Shown piece by piece: positions 44,438-53,068 of a DNA stretch of 64,000 bases. The notes beneath the pieces were generated by a model, which was given only the letters and a program-made list of their open reading frames with translations, searched no databases and had not been told where the DNA came from. The DNA is from CALCCV01 sp964388665 (GTDB lineage Bacteria > Bdellovibrionota > Bdellovibrionia > Bdellovibrionales > Bdellovibrionaceae). The stretch covers positions 1-64,000 of the forward strand of contig CAYMBJ010000007.1 in the NCBI GenBank assembly GCA_964388665.1, in the 5' to 3' direction. The stretch's first letter is position 1, and every line of letters begins with the position of its first letter. The translations under genes and the position numbers were made by a program.

Positions 44438-45148
44438 TTATGACTCCCTAACGGCTTTTGGCGGTGGCGGAGTAGAGACTCCACGGTGATTTTCTGGGAA
44501 GACCGCATTTCTGGTAATATTGGGTACGTGTCCAGTGGTCAGTAGCTCTGTCAGTCGCGAGGTCTTTTCTTGAAGTTGTTCGATCAAAAAGTTTTGTCGA
44601 GAGGTGAGAAGCGAGAAAAAGACCATGGCGGGAATGGCGACAGCAAGACCAAGAGCCGTCGTGTACATAGACACCGAGATACCATTAGCCAAAAGTGCCT
44701 GCTTTAGACTGGGATCAGCTTGAGCAACCGCATTGAAGGAGATGATCAGACCATGAATGGTTCCCAATAGACCCATCAAAGTGGCCACGTTGGCCAACAT
44801 TGATAAGTAGTGAATTTTTCTATTGAACAGCGGCAGATTCTCAGACAAAGCGATGTCGTGCGCTTGGAAGATGGTGTCGTCATCGCGATCTGACTTCTCA
44901 AGAATTGTTTTGAAGGCTCGCGCCAAAGGTTTTTTCTCCATTTGTGAGCAAAGCATAACAGCTTCATCAACTCTCTTTGCGAGCACCAGACTCTGAATTC
45001 GGTTAAAGAATTCATCCGTATTTAAGTTGTAATTAAAATAGAGAGCTTTGCAGCGCTCAATGGTCAGAGCAACAGTGCCAATTCCCACAAAGAGAATGAG
45101 CCAACCGACCACACCCGAATCGTTCATAAATTTAAAAAAATCCATCAT
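44438..45148 (-). CDS. TolQ/ExbB-like proton channel (AglR type)
   Basis: A 236-residue protein of the MotA/TolQ/ExbB family. Three membrane segments are seen: about 12-32 (VVGWLILFVGIGTVALTIE), and after a cytoplasmic stretch two near 130-150 (LANVATLMGLLGTIHGLI) and 170-190 (GISVSMYTTALGLAVAIPA), with the family's TxxGLLGT and T-T-A-L-G motifs. The ATG at 45148 is used because GGAGG lies 8 bases upstream; the upstream TTG is part of the site. With the two TolR-like proteins it would form the force-generating unit. Confidence 0.9.
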   Translation of the reverse strand: MMDFFKFMNDSGVVGWLILFVGIGTVALTIERCKALYFNYNLNTDEFFNRIQSLVLAKRVDEAVMLCSQMEKKPLARAFKTILEKSDRDDDTIFQAHDIALSENLPLFNRKIHYLSMLANVATLMGLLGTIHGLIISFNAVAQADPSLKQALLANGISVSMYTTALGLAVAIPAMVFFSLLTSRQNFLIEQLQEKTSRLTELLTTGHVPNITRNAVFPENHRGVSTPPPPKAVRES

Positions 45149-45172
45149 ATCGCTATCCTCCAAATGGGAGAT

Positions 45173-45820
45173 TTATTTTGCTTGTTTTTTGTTTCTGTTA
45201 TTTTCTTCTTCATTTTTAAGATCTGCTTCCTTGGCCCGGTCCGTTTCTTGCTGTGCCTGCACCCAGGCTTTGATAGCCGCTTCACCATGAGGTTGAACTT
45301 GAATAAATTTGATCGCGTAGTTCAGGCCTGAGCGAACGGTTAATTTTTTCTCAGAAAAGTTTTTCCTTAATATTTCAGCATTGACGTTAAAGCCTTCAGG
45401 CAATTCGATATTGCCATGAAAGTGCAGTGTCACGCGGTGTCCAGGTTGCAAAAGCGGATCGGCAAGAAAAACAAGCGCGCCATTGATTCCCATATCAAGA
45501 CTATGGCCCTCAAAAAAGCGTTCTTCATTGTGTCCGTAAATTATAAGATTTTTAGAGATGCGCGGAGATTTTCGGGTGCGAAAGGCTTGAGAGATATCTT
45601 TGTCGTGTTCCAATAGCAACAGCAGTCGGTCTTTAGAAAAATCTTGAACTTTGGCAAGGGGAGTCCACTCTTCTAAGTGAGCGGCCCAGATGTAGTTGTA
45701 GTCAAACAGCTCGGCACCTTGGAGCATGCGGATCATGTCCAAATAGGAGTGCGGTCCGGACTGATGTTCACCAATAAGAATGAACCACTCTGATTTTTTA
45801 GCTTGCTCAACTGCTTCCAT
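45173..45820 (-). CDS. GYF_2-PilZ domain protein
   Basis: A 215-residue cytosolic protein. The ATG at 45820 has GAGGACTTTA upstream. Residues about 10-60 fit GYF_2 (WFILIGEHQSGPHSYLDMI and IWAAHLEEWTPL). Residues about 90-185 fit PilZ: R-K-S-P-R, then DMGINGALVF and the strand FNVNAEILRKNF. The second c-di-GMP motif has Gly where Ser is usual (D-M-G rather than D-x-S), so binding may be altered. The tail is Glu/Lys/Asn-rich. It lies between the VWA lipoprotein and the TolQ-like gene, so it probably regulates the motor. Confidence 0.78.
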   Translation of the reverse strand: MEAVEQAKKSEWFILIGEHQSGPHSYLDMIRMLQGAELFDYNYIWAAHLEEWTPLAKVQDFSKDRLLLLLEHDKDISQAFRTRKSPRISKNLIIYGHNEERFFEGHSLDMGINGALVFLADPLLQPGHRVTLHFHGNIELPEGFNVNAEILRKNFSEKKLTVRSGLNYAIKFIQVQPHGEAAIKAWVQAQQETDRAKEADLKNEEENNRNKKQAK

Positions 45821-45874
45821 TAAAGTCCTCTGGTTACCCACAGGACTTGTCCCTATCCCCGTCGATAACATAAC

Positions 45875-47008
45875 TTAGAGCACCACTGTGACAGGGTCAT
45901 AAGCGACCCTCACACCAGCTCCGTTTGCTGGAATCGCGTTGCCATGGAAGATGACTTGGTTGCCGAGCGGATCGTAACTCCATCCGTTCTTCTCGTCCTT
46001 TTCTACCAAGATTCCGTCCACGAACACGCGAATGGATTCCACAAGCGGTTCTCTATTGAGCTTAAATACACTTGTCAGCTCAAGGATCTTATCGGATAGA
46101 AATGATAAAGATTCAGAGAAATCTGCGCAAATGCTCGCTTTTGTTCCGCCAGTTTGATCAACTAGACCAATGTAGCGTTCAGCAATTTTTCGACCGCCAG
46201 CCTTCAGTTTATTCAAGCAAGCATCATCTAACACTGTGATTGCGCTCACAGAATAGGATCTCAGGTAGGGCAGACTGTTGGTAAGTTTGTCGAGAAAATT
46301 GACGTAATGTTCAACTTTGAAAAGTCGTGGGTCGTCGTAATCTTGTGTGCTGGTCGTAGTTCCCGGTGGATCGGTTTGTGAAAAGTCATCCTCATCGCTG
46401 ACAATAATAATGGCAAGGTAAGCATCTTCTCTGCGAAAATTTAAATCGCCGTTGATATTGTCATCAGTGTTCAGTGCCGCCTCTATACTTTGAAAAGCTC
46501 GTTCGTCGCCAGAGCCCTTGATACCTTGCTTTATATTCGTTTGAAAGGTGGGGATGAGATCTGGAGTTAAGGGATCAATAACAAAAACGCCAGAGTGAGT
46601 GCTTGCTGTGCCGTCTCGCAGGCGCGCCCAGGCCGGAGCGCCAGTAAAATAGAATTTGTAGGCGTCGGTGGTGGTCACGCCAATATGAAAGTCATAGTCG
46701 TAATTTTGAAATCTCTGCACGAAGCTGCTAAAGTAGGTTGCCAGTGCCGTCTGTGATGTGTTCATCGAACCGGAATTGTCTATCACCCACAATATATCGA
46801 CTTTGCGCTGAGTGATGTCGGCCACTTGTTTGTAATTCTCTGCTTCCGGAGAGAGCGAAAATGAGTCCGTGGATTTTCCACAGCCAATACTGGAAACAAT
46901 GAGTGATCCAAGCAGGCTGCCTCTGATGAAGCCAGCATTAAAGTGACGGCGAAACCAGTTGGTATCTATTGACGACCTAGGGCTTTTGGTTTGGTGGTTC
47001 TTTCTCAT
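45875..47008 (-). CDS. VWA-domain lipoprotein, first gene of the motor operon
   Basis: A 377-residue protein with a long basic N-terminus, a lipobox (GSLIVSSIGC) and a von Willebrand A domain: DILWVIDNSGSMNTSQTALA carries the MIDAS D-x-S-x-S, then IVSDEDDFSQTD supplies the second metal-site Asp. The C-terminal about 75 residues form a separate strand-rich module (VESIRVFVDGILVEKDEKN). VWA proteins bind partners through a metal ion; an adhesive or assembly role on the cell surface is likely. GGAGGAAGTAA precedes the ATG. Confidence 0.82.
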   Translation of the reverse strand: MRKNHQTKSPRSSIDTNWFRRHFNAGFIRGSLLGSLIVSSIGCGKSTDSFSLSPEAENYKQVADITQRKVDILWVIDNSGSMNTSQTALATYFSSFVQRFQNYDYDFHIGVTTTDAYKFYFTGAPAWARLRDGTASTHSGVFVIDPLTPDLIPTFQTNIKQGIKGSGDERAFQSIEAALNTDDNINGDLNFRREDAYLAIIIVSDEDDFSQTDPPGTTTSTQDYDDPRLFKVEHYVNFLDKLTNSLPYLRSYSVSAITVLDDACLNKLKAGGRKIAERYIGLVDQTGGTKASICADFSESLSFLSDKILELTSVFKLNREPLVESIRVFVDGILVEKDEKNGWSYDPLGNQVIFHGNAIPANGAGVRVAYDPVTVVL

Positions 47009-47190
47009 TTACTTCCTCCGAAGCTACGCACTGTATTTTTGAGGGTTAGGGTTCCAGTACTTTTTTGCTCTTTTAGTGTTTCTTCTTTTGTCTTTTGTCT
47101 AAGAAACAGCACTTCATCTACAATTCTAACGGGTCCGGAGGCGAGCGCCACTTTGGTCCTAAGTCCAGAGAATCCCGAATGAAAACGCAT
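47005..47190 (-). CDS. possible short leader gene of the motor operon
   Basis: A 61-residue frame whose stop overlaps the start of the VWA gene in the sequence ATGA, the pattern of translational coupling. It has no signal peptide or recognised domain, is rich in Lys, Thr, Leu and Arg, and its own ATG has no ribosome-binding site. The overlap may be coincidence. Kept at low confidence as a small upstream gene or leader peptide. Confidence 0.25.
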   Translation of the reverse strand: MRFHSGFSGLRTKVALASGPVRIVDEVLFLRQKTKEETLKEQKSTGTLTLKNTVRSFGGSK

Positions 47191-47348
47191 CAACTGTGCA
47201 AAATGAGACAGGGTAACTATTGAGAAATATTAACATCTAGTAAATATAGGAGATCACAACAAAAATCTTTGTGATTGAAAGATGGACAGTATTATTTTGA
47301 ATTTTAGGGGGCTATCTCAAAAGGCGAAAAGTCTTTTGAAATTACTAT

Positions 47349-48215
47349 CTAACTTTTTTTCACTTTTTGCCACAGAGATTCTTTGCCCTCGCGAGGCAGG
47401 TTCTGAAATTGGCTAAGACCACCCACTGTGGCGAGCATCTTTTGGAAGCGATTTTTGAACTTTGCATTGCCTTTTCGGAGCGCTTGTTCAGGTTCAATCC
47501 CTAAATGTCGTGCGACCTGTGCTGCCGCAAAGAGAAGGTCACCCATTTCTTCTTGAATATGCTCCTGCGCCTTATCACAAATTGATTGATCGCCAGAAGC
47601 AGAGGCCGCAGCGACCGCCTCTTCCAATTCTTGGATCTCTTCTTTGAGCTTGCCAAGAACCTCTTGGGCTGAGTTCCAATCAAAGTCGAGGCGTTTGGCC
47701 TTTACGCCAATTTTGTGTGCCGTTTGCAGCGCCGGCAATTTTTCTGGAAAGGCAAAGGGATCGGAAATTTGCTTTTGGGCTTGCAGGTCCTGCTGAGAAT
47801 CTGAGAGTGGCGTCTGTTTTTGTTCTAGGGCTTTGATCTTTTCCCAGTTCCTGACCACGTCTTGGGAGTTTGCGACTTTTTGTTGAGCAAAGACGTGAGG
47901 GTGGCGGCGGATCATTTTTTGATTGAGCGCGATCATCACATCTGCCAAATCAAAGCGATCTGTTTCGGCCGCCAATTGCGCGTGCAGGAATACCTGAAAG
48001 AGCACATCGCCCAGTTCTTCTAGTATATGCGCATCTTTTCCTTGCTCAAGTGCCTCGACGAGCTCATAGATCTCTTCGATGGAGTAAGGTGCCAAACTTT
48101 GGTGCGTCTGTTCCTTGTCCCAGGGGCATCCGTTGGGACCTCGTAAGGTTTGCACGGTGAGATGGAGGTCTTGTGTGGCTTGGGCCAGTTTGGCCAGATT
48201 GGGAGATGGTGTCAT
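47349..48215 (-). CDS. mazG: nucleoside triphosphate pyrophosphohydrolase MazG
   Basis: A 288-residue two-domain MazG that hydrolyses (d)NTPs to monophosphates, clearing abnormal nucleotides. The N-terminal catalytic domain has GCPWDKEQTHQSL, the metal-binding YSIEEIYELVEAL and EELGDVLFQVFLHA; a second MazG domain follows (DPFAFPEKLPALQTAHKIG, EIQELEEAV, EEMGDLLFAAAQVARH). The ATG at 48215 follows AGGAGG. The downstream gap (47194-47348 after the motor operon) holds only a short TCAAAAG/CTTTTGA dyad at 47316-47338. Confidence 0.94.
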   Translation of the reverse strand: MTPSPNLAKLAQATQDLHLTVQTLRGPNGCPWDKEQTHQSLAPYSIEEIYELVEALEQGKDAHILEELGDVLFQVFLHAQLAAETDRFDLADVMIALNQKMIRRHPHVFAQQKVANSQDVVRNWEKIKALEQKQTPLSDSQQDLQAQKQISDPFAFPEKLPALQTAHKIGVKAKRLDFDWNSAQEVLGKLKEEIQELEEAVAAASASGDQSICDKAQEHIQEEMGDLLFAAAQVARHLGIEPEQALRKGNAKFKNRFQKMLATVGGLSQFQNLPREGKESLWQKVKKS

Positions 48216-48383
48216 CGTTCCTCCTGCGAAACCAACGAAATACAATACTCATCGACAATTGTCCAAAGTTAAAGATCTTTAACGATACAGTCCGAAATGG
48301 CCTAAGAATCAACGAGCTATAAGTCATAAAAGAGATCATTTGAGTGCTTTTAGCGGATTTGATAGATAAAATAGCTGCAAGAG

Positions 48384-50810
48384 ATGAATGTAAAGAAAAT
48401 GGACAATCGAAAATCTGAAAATGCAAATAGCCGAGCAGGTGTTCCTGGTTCAAAGGTTGGCTATAAGGAATTCGCTGCAAGTCTGCAAATGGACAAATCC
48501 ATATTTTTGCGCATTTTAGCTTTTATAGAAAGCCACTGGTTTTTTCGTCGCGGTGGTTTGATTTTTATCTTTGCGCTTCTGATGTCGATATTGGTGTTCT
48601 TTCAGATCGATCTCCGCACTCACCACAAGTTGGGCGAAGTCATCGGCGCAGATATTATCTCGCCGATCACCTTTGAGTTTGTGGATCATGCTGCCACCTT
48701 GGATAAAAAACTCAAAGCCGAAGCGCAAGTGCCCCTGGTGTTTGATTATGACACCAACATTTATGATCGCCTAGCTGTCAACGTATACAAAGCCTTTCGC
48801 AATATGCGCTTGGCACTCAAGGACGCGCCAATGCTCCTGGGAGCCAATCGTGCGGCTGCAGACTCCGCGGCTAAGGGGCGCTTTGAATTGATGAAGGACT
48901 CCTTCGAAAAGGACCTCAGTGTCAAAATTGATAAGGACCTGTTTGAATGGCTTTTGGACCATAAGTTCTCGGTGAACATTGAAAACTATTTGTTAAAGAC
49001 GGCGGAGTATTGGTACCAAAAGAAACTGATTGTGGATTTGGATCGAACCATTCCCGCGCAACAAAATGAAGTTGTGGCACGAGTGGTGCATCGCTCCGGT
49101 GTGGGGCGCGAGTCGACGATTCCTAAGAAAGATCTGGTTGATCTCAATGAAGTGGATTTTTTAGAATGGGACACCAGCGCTACGGATGAAAACTTTCCGG
49201 AGGGGCAAAAACCCTATTTGGTGGCTTTGGCACAAGCGCTGATCAGCCCCAATCTGACCTTGAATAAACAAGAGATCGCCACACGAAAGTCGCAGGCCCG
49301 TGATTCGATCATTCCTGTCACCATATCTTTTCGCAAGGGACAGCCAGTGGTTCATAAAGACTCTGTGCTTCAGCCCTCACATCTGAATCTGATTGGCAAA
49401 ATTGAGAACGTGCAGTCTGAGCGCAAACGAAATTTTATGGTTATTTTCATGGCGCTCTTTATCTGTCTGTCCTTGGTTGTGGTCTACTCATTTATGAAAA
49501 ATCTTGCGCCCAGCTTTCGCGCGCTTTCTAGCAAAGATATTCTTGTTTCAATGATGTTGAGCTTGCTGACGGTGGCGACAACCAAAGTCTTTCTGTTTGT
49601 GGCAGAAGCTGCCTTCGTGCAAAAGTTTGCTGGTTGGCTAACCAGCAATATGTTTTTGTTTGCTGGGCCGGTGGCCGCGGGCTCAATGCTCGTGGCTCTT
49701 CTTACGCAGTCCTTTCCGCTCACTCTCCTCTTTACACTGGTGACCAGTCTTTCCCTCAGTGTGATGGAAGACTTCAGTTTGATCTTTTTTGCGCTGGCCT
49801 TTTTGGGCGGACTCGTTGGTGGCGAGGGAGTCTCGCATTGCAAAAAACGAAATGACATCTATCAAGCTGGCCTAAAGGTGGGGCTTGTCAATGCTGCGAT
49901 TGTTTTGTGTTTGGCGGCCATTCTCCAGGCGGATCTCAAGTTCAATTGGCTAGAGGTCACGGGCACTGTTGTGGGAGCCTTTTTGGGTGGCTTTATGTCC
50001 AGTGTGGTGACGATGATTCTGATTCCAGTGCTGGAGTCCATGTTCAGCTACACCACTGATGTAAAACTTTTGGAGCTTAGCAATCTCAATCACCCGCTGA
50101 TGCGAGAAATGATTGTGAAAGCTCCAGGAACCTATCATCACTCGATGATGGTGGGAAGTATGGTCGAAGCGGCTGCCGACGAGATTGGGGCGAACTCCCT
50201 GCTCGGAAAAGTGATGTGCTACTATCACGATATCGGCAAGATTCCCCATGCCAATTATTTTATCGAGAATCAGCGCACCGGCGAAAACCCTCATGATCAC
50301 ATTTCACCATTTATGAGCAAAACGATTCTGATAGCACACGTAAAAGACGGGGCTGAAATGGCCAGAGAGTACAAACTGGGCCAACCCATTATTGATGGGA
50401 TTTTGCAACATCACGGCACCACTCTGATTTCATTTTTTTACAACAAGGCCTTGGACATGGCCGGCGAGGGCGAGGAGAATAAAATTCCTGAGGCGGAATT
50501 TCGATATCCTGGACAAAAGCCACAATTTCGTGAAGCGGCCCTCTGTATGTTGGCAGACAGCATTGAGGCGGCCGCCAGAAGTTTGGATGAACCCACGCCC
50601 ACGCGTCTGCAAAATATCGTAAAAAATATTATTCAGCGAAAGTTCACGGATGGACAGCTGGATGAGTGCAACCTCACGCTAAAGGATATTTCCAAAGTGG
50701 AGCATGCGTTCACGCGAATCTTGTTGGGTATATACCATCAGCGCATAGATTATCCGCGCCAGGCGGGTGGATCTCTTGGGGATTTGACACCACTAAAGAG
50801 CTTAAGTTAA
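48384..50810 (+). CDS. 7TM-HD phosphohydrolase (PgpH/YqfF type)
   Basis: An 808-residue membrane HD-domain enzyme. N-terminal helix (about residues 50-75), then a periplasmic 7TMR-HDED-like domain (about 80-350; HKLGEVIGADIISPITFEF), seven helices (about 355-560), and a cytoplasmic HD domain with HHSMMVGSMVEAA, H615-D616 in YYHDIGKIPH and HHGTTLISFFY. PgpH-type enzymes hydrolyse cyclic-di-AMP, and cdaA is encoded in the same window, which supports that role here. The ATG at 48384 has AAGAGATGA upstream. It overlaps no neighbour and ends 17 bases before ybeY. Confidence 0.88.
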   Translation: MNVKKMDNRKSENANSRAGVPGSKVGYKEFAASLQMDKSIFLRILAFIESHWFFRRGGLIFIFALLMSILVFFQIDLRTHHKLGEVIGADIISPITFEFVDHAATLDKKLKAEAQVPLVFDYDTNIYDRLAVNVYKAFRNMRLALKDAPMLLGANRAAADSAAKGRFELMKDSFEKDLSVKIDKDLFEWLLDHKFSVNIENYLLKTAEYWYQKKLIVDLDRTIPAQQNEVVARVVHRSGVGRESTIPKKDLVDLNEVDFLEWDTSATDENFPEGQKPYLVALAQALISPNLTLNKQEIATRKSQARDSIIPVTISFRKGQPVVHKDSVLQPSHLNLIGKIENVQSERKRNFMVIFMALFICLSLVVVYSFMKNLAPSFRALSSKDILVSMMLSLLTVATTKVFLFVAEAAFVQKFAGWLTSNMFLFAGPVAAGSMLVALLTQSFPLTLLFTLVTSLSLSVMEDFSLIFFALAFLGGLVGGEGVSHCKKRNDIYQAGLKVGLVNAAIVLCLAAILQADLKFNWLEVTGTVVGAFLGGFMSSVVTMILIPVLESMFSYTTDVKLLELSNLNHPLMREMIVKAPGTYHHSMMVGSMVEAAADEIGANSLLGKVMCYYHDIGKIPHANYFIENQRTGENPHDHISPFMSKTILIAHVKDGAEMAREYKLGQPIIDGILQHHGTTLISFFYNKALDMAGEGEENKIPEAEFRYPGQKPQFREAALCMLADSIEAAARSLDEPTPTRLQNIVKNIIQRKFTDGQLDECNLTLKDISKVEHAFTRILLGIYHQRIDYPRQAGGSLGDLTPLKSLS

Positions 50811-50826
50811 CCGGTTGGTTGCGCGT

Positions 50827-51405
50827 ATGCATTTTGATATTTTAAATGTATCAAGAGGGCCTTGGACAACCAAAGAACTTCAAATTCTGCTGAAAAACAT
50901 CATCAAAGAATTGCCGCGTGAAAAATTGGCAAGACTTTCTTCTCAAAGTCACACGCTCTCGGTGCATTTTCTGACACTTTCAGAGATGAAGAAAATGAAT
51001 CTTCATCTGCGAAAGAAAAATGCCCCCACGGATGTGCTGAGTCTAGAGTACTGCCCCGAAGTTTTCTCAGACCCCAAAGGAAAACGCAAAAGTAAGGACT
51101 CTAAAAAAAAAGATGCTGGCAACGCTTTGCTTAGCCATTCTTTTGTTAGTGAAATCATGCTCGGTGAAATTTTTCTCTGCCCTGAATACTTAAGACGTCA
51201 GGCCAAGAGTATGCGGCATCCTTACTCGCAGGAGAGTCTCTACATGCTGATTCATGGCATCTTGCATGTTTTTGGCTATGATCATGAACGTGGTGGGCCC
51301 CAGGCCAAGCAGATGTTTGAATTGCAAAATCAAGTCTTCCTAAAAATGCGCAACGGCAATTCTCGCCTCAAGCTTGTCGTTGCGAACTCAGCTAGAGATT
51401 GCTAA
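50827..51405 (+). CDS. ybeY: endoribonuclease YbeY, with a Lys-rich insertion
   Basis: A 192-residue YbeY metalloenzyme for rRNA maturation and ribosome quality control. The zinc motif is complete: H143-G-I-L-H147-V-F-G-Y-D-H153. Upstream, NAPTDVLSLEYCP is the usual NxPTDVLSFP segment. Between it and the GEIFLCPEY segment there is a stretch of about 25 residues rich in Lys and Ser (DPKGKRKSKDSKKKDAGN) that most YbeY proteins lack. The ATG at 50827 gives the family N-terminus. It follows the HD phosphohydrolase gene in the usual order for this region. Confidence 0.9.
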   Translation: MHFDILNVSRGPWTTKELQILLKNIIKELPREKLARLSSQSHTLSVHFLTLSEMKKMNLHLRKKNAPTDVLSLEYCPEVFSDPKGKRKSKDSKKKDAGNALLSHSFVSEIMLGEIFLCPEYLRRQAKSMRHPYSQESLYMLIHGILHVFGYDHERGGPQAKQMFELQNQVFLKMRNGNSRLKLVVANSARDC

Positions 51406-51478
51406 TTTTTCTCAGCTTTTGGGCTCAGATGAATTGCTCCCTTGCGAGATTTGCGAGGAATCTCTTATACTGCTGGTG

Positions 51479-52294
51479 ATGAAAATATACATTTCAAAAA
51501 CAATGGAAGAGTGGACTCTGGAGCGGTGGCAGCAAATTTTGAGCGGCTGGGAAGAGAACTGCGGAGCTCCCTATCTCGAAGGATTAGAAAGATATTCTAC
51601 GAGTTGGTTGCGACAGACTGCGTTTTTGGGGCGGCTTCTCTTGATCAAAGCGCTGCGCACTCACCGATTTGATGTTTCGGCTTGGCCAAGCGCCTCGCAG
51701 ACAAAGTCATCTGTGCCTTCAGGCAAAGAGTCCTGGCCTGAATTGATCAAGGATGGCTTCGGTAAACCTCAGTTTATTGATGGACCATTTTTCAATATGT
51801 CGCACAGTTTTAAATGGGTAACGACGGCGGTTTCCACAAGTCACTGTTTGGGCATAGATGTGGAAACTGTGCGAATGATACCGGCAGAGGACCTGGCGGA
51901 TGTAATAAACGATTCTGAGTGGCAGTGCATTGATGACATCACATCAGGACGTGTTCAGCCAGTCGCGGATTCCGTTACGCCGCCCTTTCGAGATGTTCTG
52001 ATCGCGAAACTGTGGACGGTCAAAGAGGCGCTGGTGAAGTGCATCGGCCAGCCCCTCGGCTATTCTCTAAGCAAAGTTGATTTTTCGCAATGTTTGCAAG
52101 TCCCAACTGGGGTCTTGCCGGCGCCCTTTTCTCAATTCGGCTACAAAAGCATCGAGCCAGATGAAACTCTCATGGGTCATGTGGTGTTTCAGGGGCGGGC
52201 CGAGCTCTGCGAACTGGAGTTTGTCGCAGAGAGAGAGCTCTTGCAAATGATTGCGCCAGATCACGAGATCAGCGAAAGCCAATTGCTCAATTGA
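51479..52294 (+). CDS. 4'-phosphopantetheinyl transferase
   Basis: A 271-residue Sfp/EntD-type enzyme that attaches phosphopantetheine from CoA to carrier proteins. Motifs: NMSHSFKW for the first conserved segment, LGIDVETVR carrying the metal-binding Asp and Glu, and LWTVKEALVKCIGQPL for the W-x-x-KEA-x-x-K-x-x-G signature. The ATG at 51479 gives a normal length; a frame from 51374 would overlap ybeY and has no site. No carrier-protein gene is adjacent, so it may serve the hotdog-containing acyl pathway elsewhere. It ends in the dispersed repeat. Confidence 0.88.
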   Translation: MKIYISKTMEEWTLERWQQILSGWEENCGAPYLEGLERYSTSWLRQTAFLGRLLLIKALRTHRFDVSAWPSASQTKSSVPSGKESWPELIKDGFGKPQFIDGPFFNMSHSFKWVTTAVSTSHCLGIDVETVRMIPAEDLADVINDSEWQCIDDITSGRVQPVADSVTPPFRDVLIAKLWTVKEALVKCIGQPLGYSLSKVDFSQCLQVPTGVLPAPFSQFGYKSIEPDETLMGHVVFQGRAELCELEFVAERELLQMIAPDHEISESQLLN

Positions 52295-52349
52295 CAGGCT
52301 CCTTAAAAGGGAAAATCTGCTGCTGCTTTCTCGGCGCCAAATCTCACTT
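52293..52349 (+). repeat. dispersed intergenic repeat, copy between convergent genes
   Basis: GACAGGCTCCTTAAAAGGG at the start and CGGCGCCAAATCTCACT at the end match the copy at 24376-24434 with few differences, including the middle GAAAATCTGCTGC. It lies between the phosphopantetheinyl transferase and pgsA genes, overlapping the stop codon of the former. Confidence 0.75.
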
Positions 52350-52355
52350 ATGTTT

Positions 52356-52943
52356 CTATTTCGTAGGGGGGCCGGGCGGCAATTGGGTGTGTTGCGAGGT
52401 TTGTCGCAAATGGGCCACGTAGTCGCGAATGTATTCGAACCCAGATGTAAGAGAGAGAATCACCGAGATCCACATGGCATAATAGCCAATCTGATGGAGA
52501 AGAGGTGCTCCCGGGATCAGCAAAAATGGAATGGTTCCCATCTGCAAGGCCGTCTTCCATTTTCCAGAGGGTTTGGCATCGATCACCATTTGGTCAGCTG
52601 CGGCAATGGAGCGCACACCAGCGATGATGGTGTCGCGTGAGAGGATCAAAAACAAAACCCATTGATCAATTCGGTTCAACCAGAGAAGCGACACTAAAAT
52701 TCCGCTGACCAGAACTTTGTCGGCAACGGGATCCATAAACTTGCCAAAATTAGAGACAAGACCCATTTTTCGAGCGTAATATCCATCCAAATAATCGGTG
52801 ATTCCCGCGGCCACAAACAAAACGATGGCTGCCCAGTGGGCCCACGGCGTATTGAGGCTCACCAAAAACACCAGCACTGGTGTCGCCAATATCCTGCTGA
52901 AGGTAAGCCAAGACGCAGTGTTGTTGATGATGGTGAATGGCAT
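52356..52943 (-). CDS. pgsA: CDP-diacylglycerol-glycerol-3-phosphate 3-phosphatidyltransferase
   Basis: A 195-residue membrane enzyme that makes phosphatidylglycerol phosphate. The CDP-alcohol transferase signature is complete: DYLDGYYARKMGLVSNFGKF, then MDPVADK. Four to five hydrophobic segments follow. The ATG at 52943 (MPFTIINNTASWLTFSRI) reproduces the short N-terminus of PgsA; longer starts up to 53030 add residues unlike the family. A TTGACT box (52974-52979) and GCTAAT (52951-52956) 17 bases apart lie just upstream, so the transcript may be nearly leaderless. Divergent from the thioesterase gene. Confidence 0.9.
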   Translation of the reverse strand: MPFTIINNTASWLTFSRILATPVLVFLVSLNTPWAHWAAIVLFVAAGITDYLDGYYARKMGLVSNFGKFMDPVADKVLVSGILVSLLWLNRIDQWVLFLILSRDTIIAGVRSIAAADQMVIDAKPSGKWKTALQMGTIPFLLIPGAPLLHQIGYYAMWISVILSLTSGFEYIRDYVAHLRQTSQHTQLPPGPPTK

Positions 52944-53068
52944 ACTGAAGATTAGCCATAAGTTTTCAATAAGAGTCAACCCTGGTCGGCCAACGCACCA
53001 CTGCCAAAACCTCTCGAGAGTGCGTTTCATATTGTCATTCTCGGTACAAAAGGTTTTCTTTACTAACA

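Noticed and set aside
47316..47340. Terminator for mazG (TCAAAAG/CTTTTGA dyad)
   Set aside because: The stem is short and no T-run follows on the minus strand; kept only as a remark in the mazG entry.
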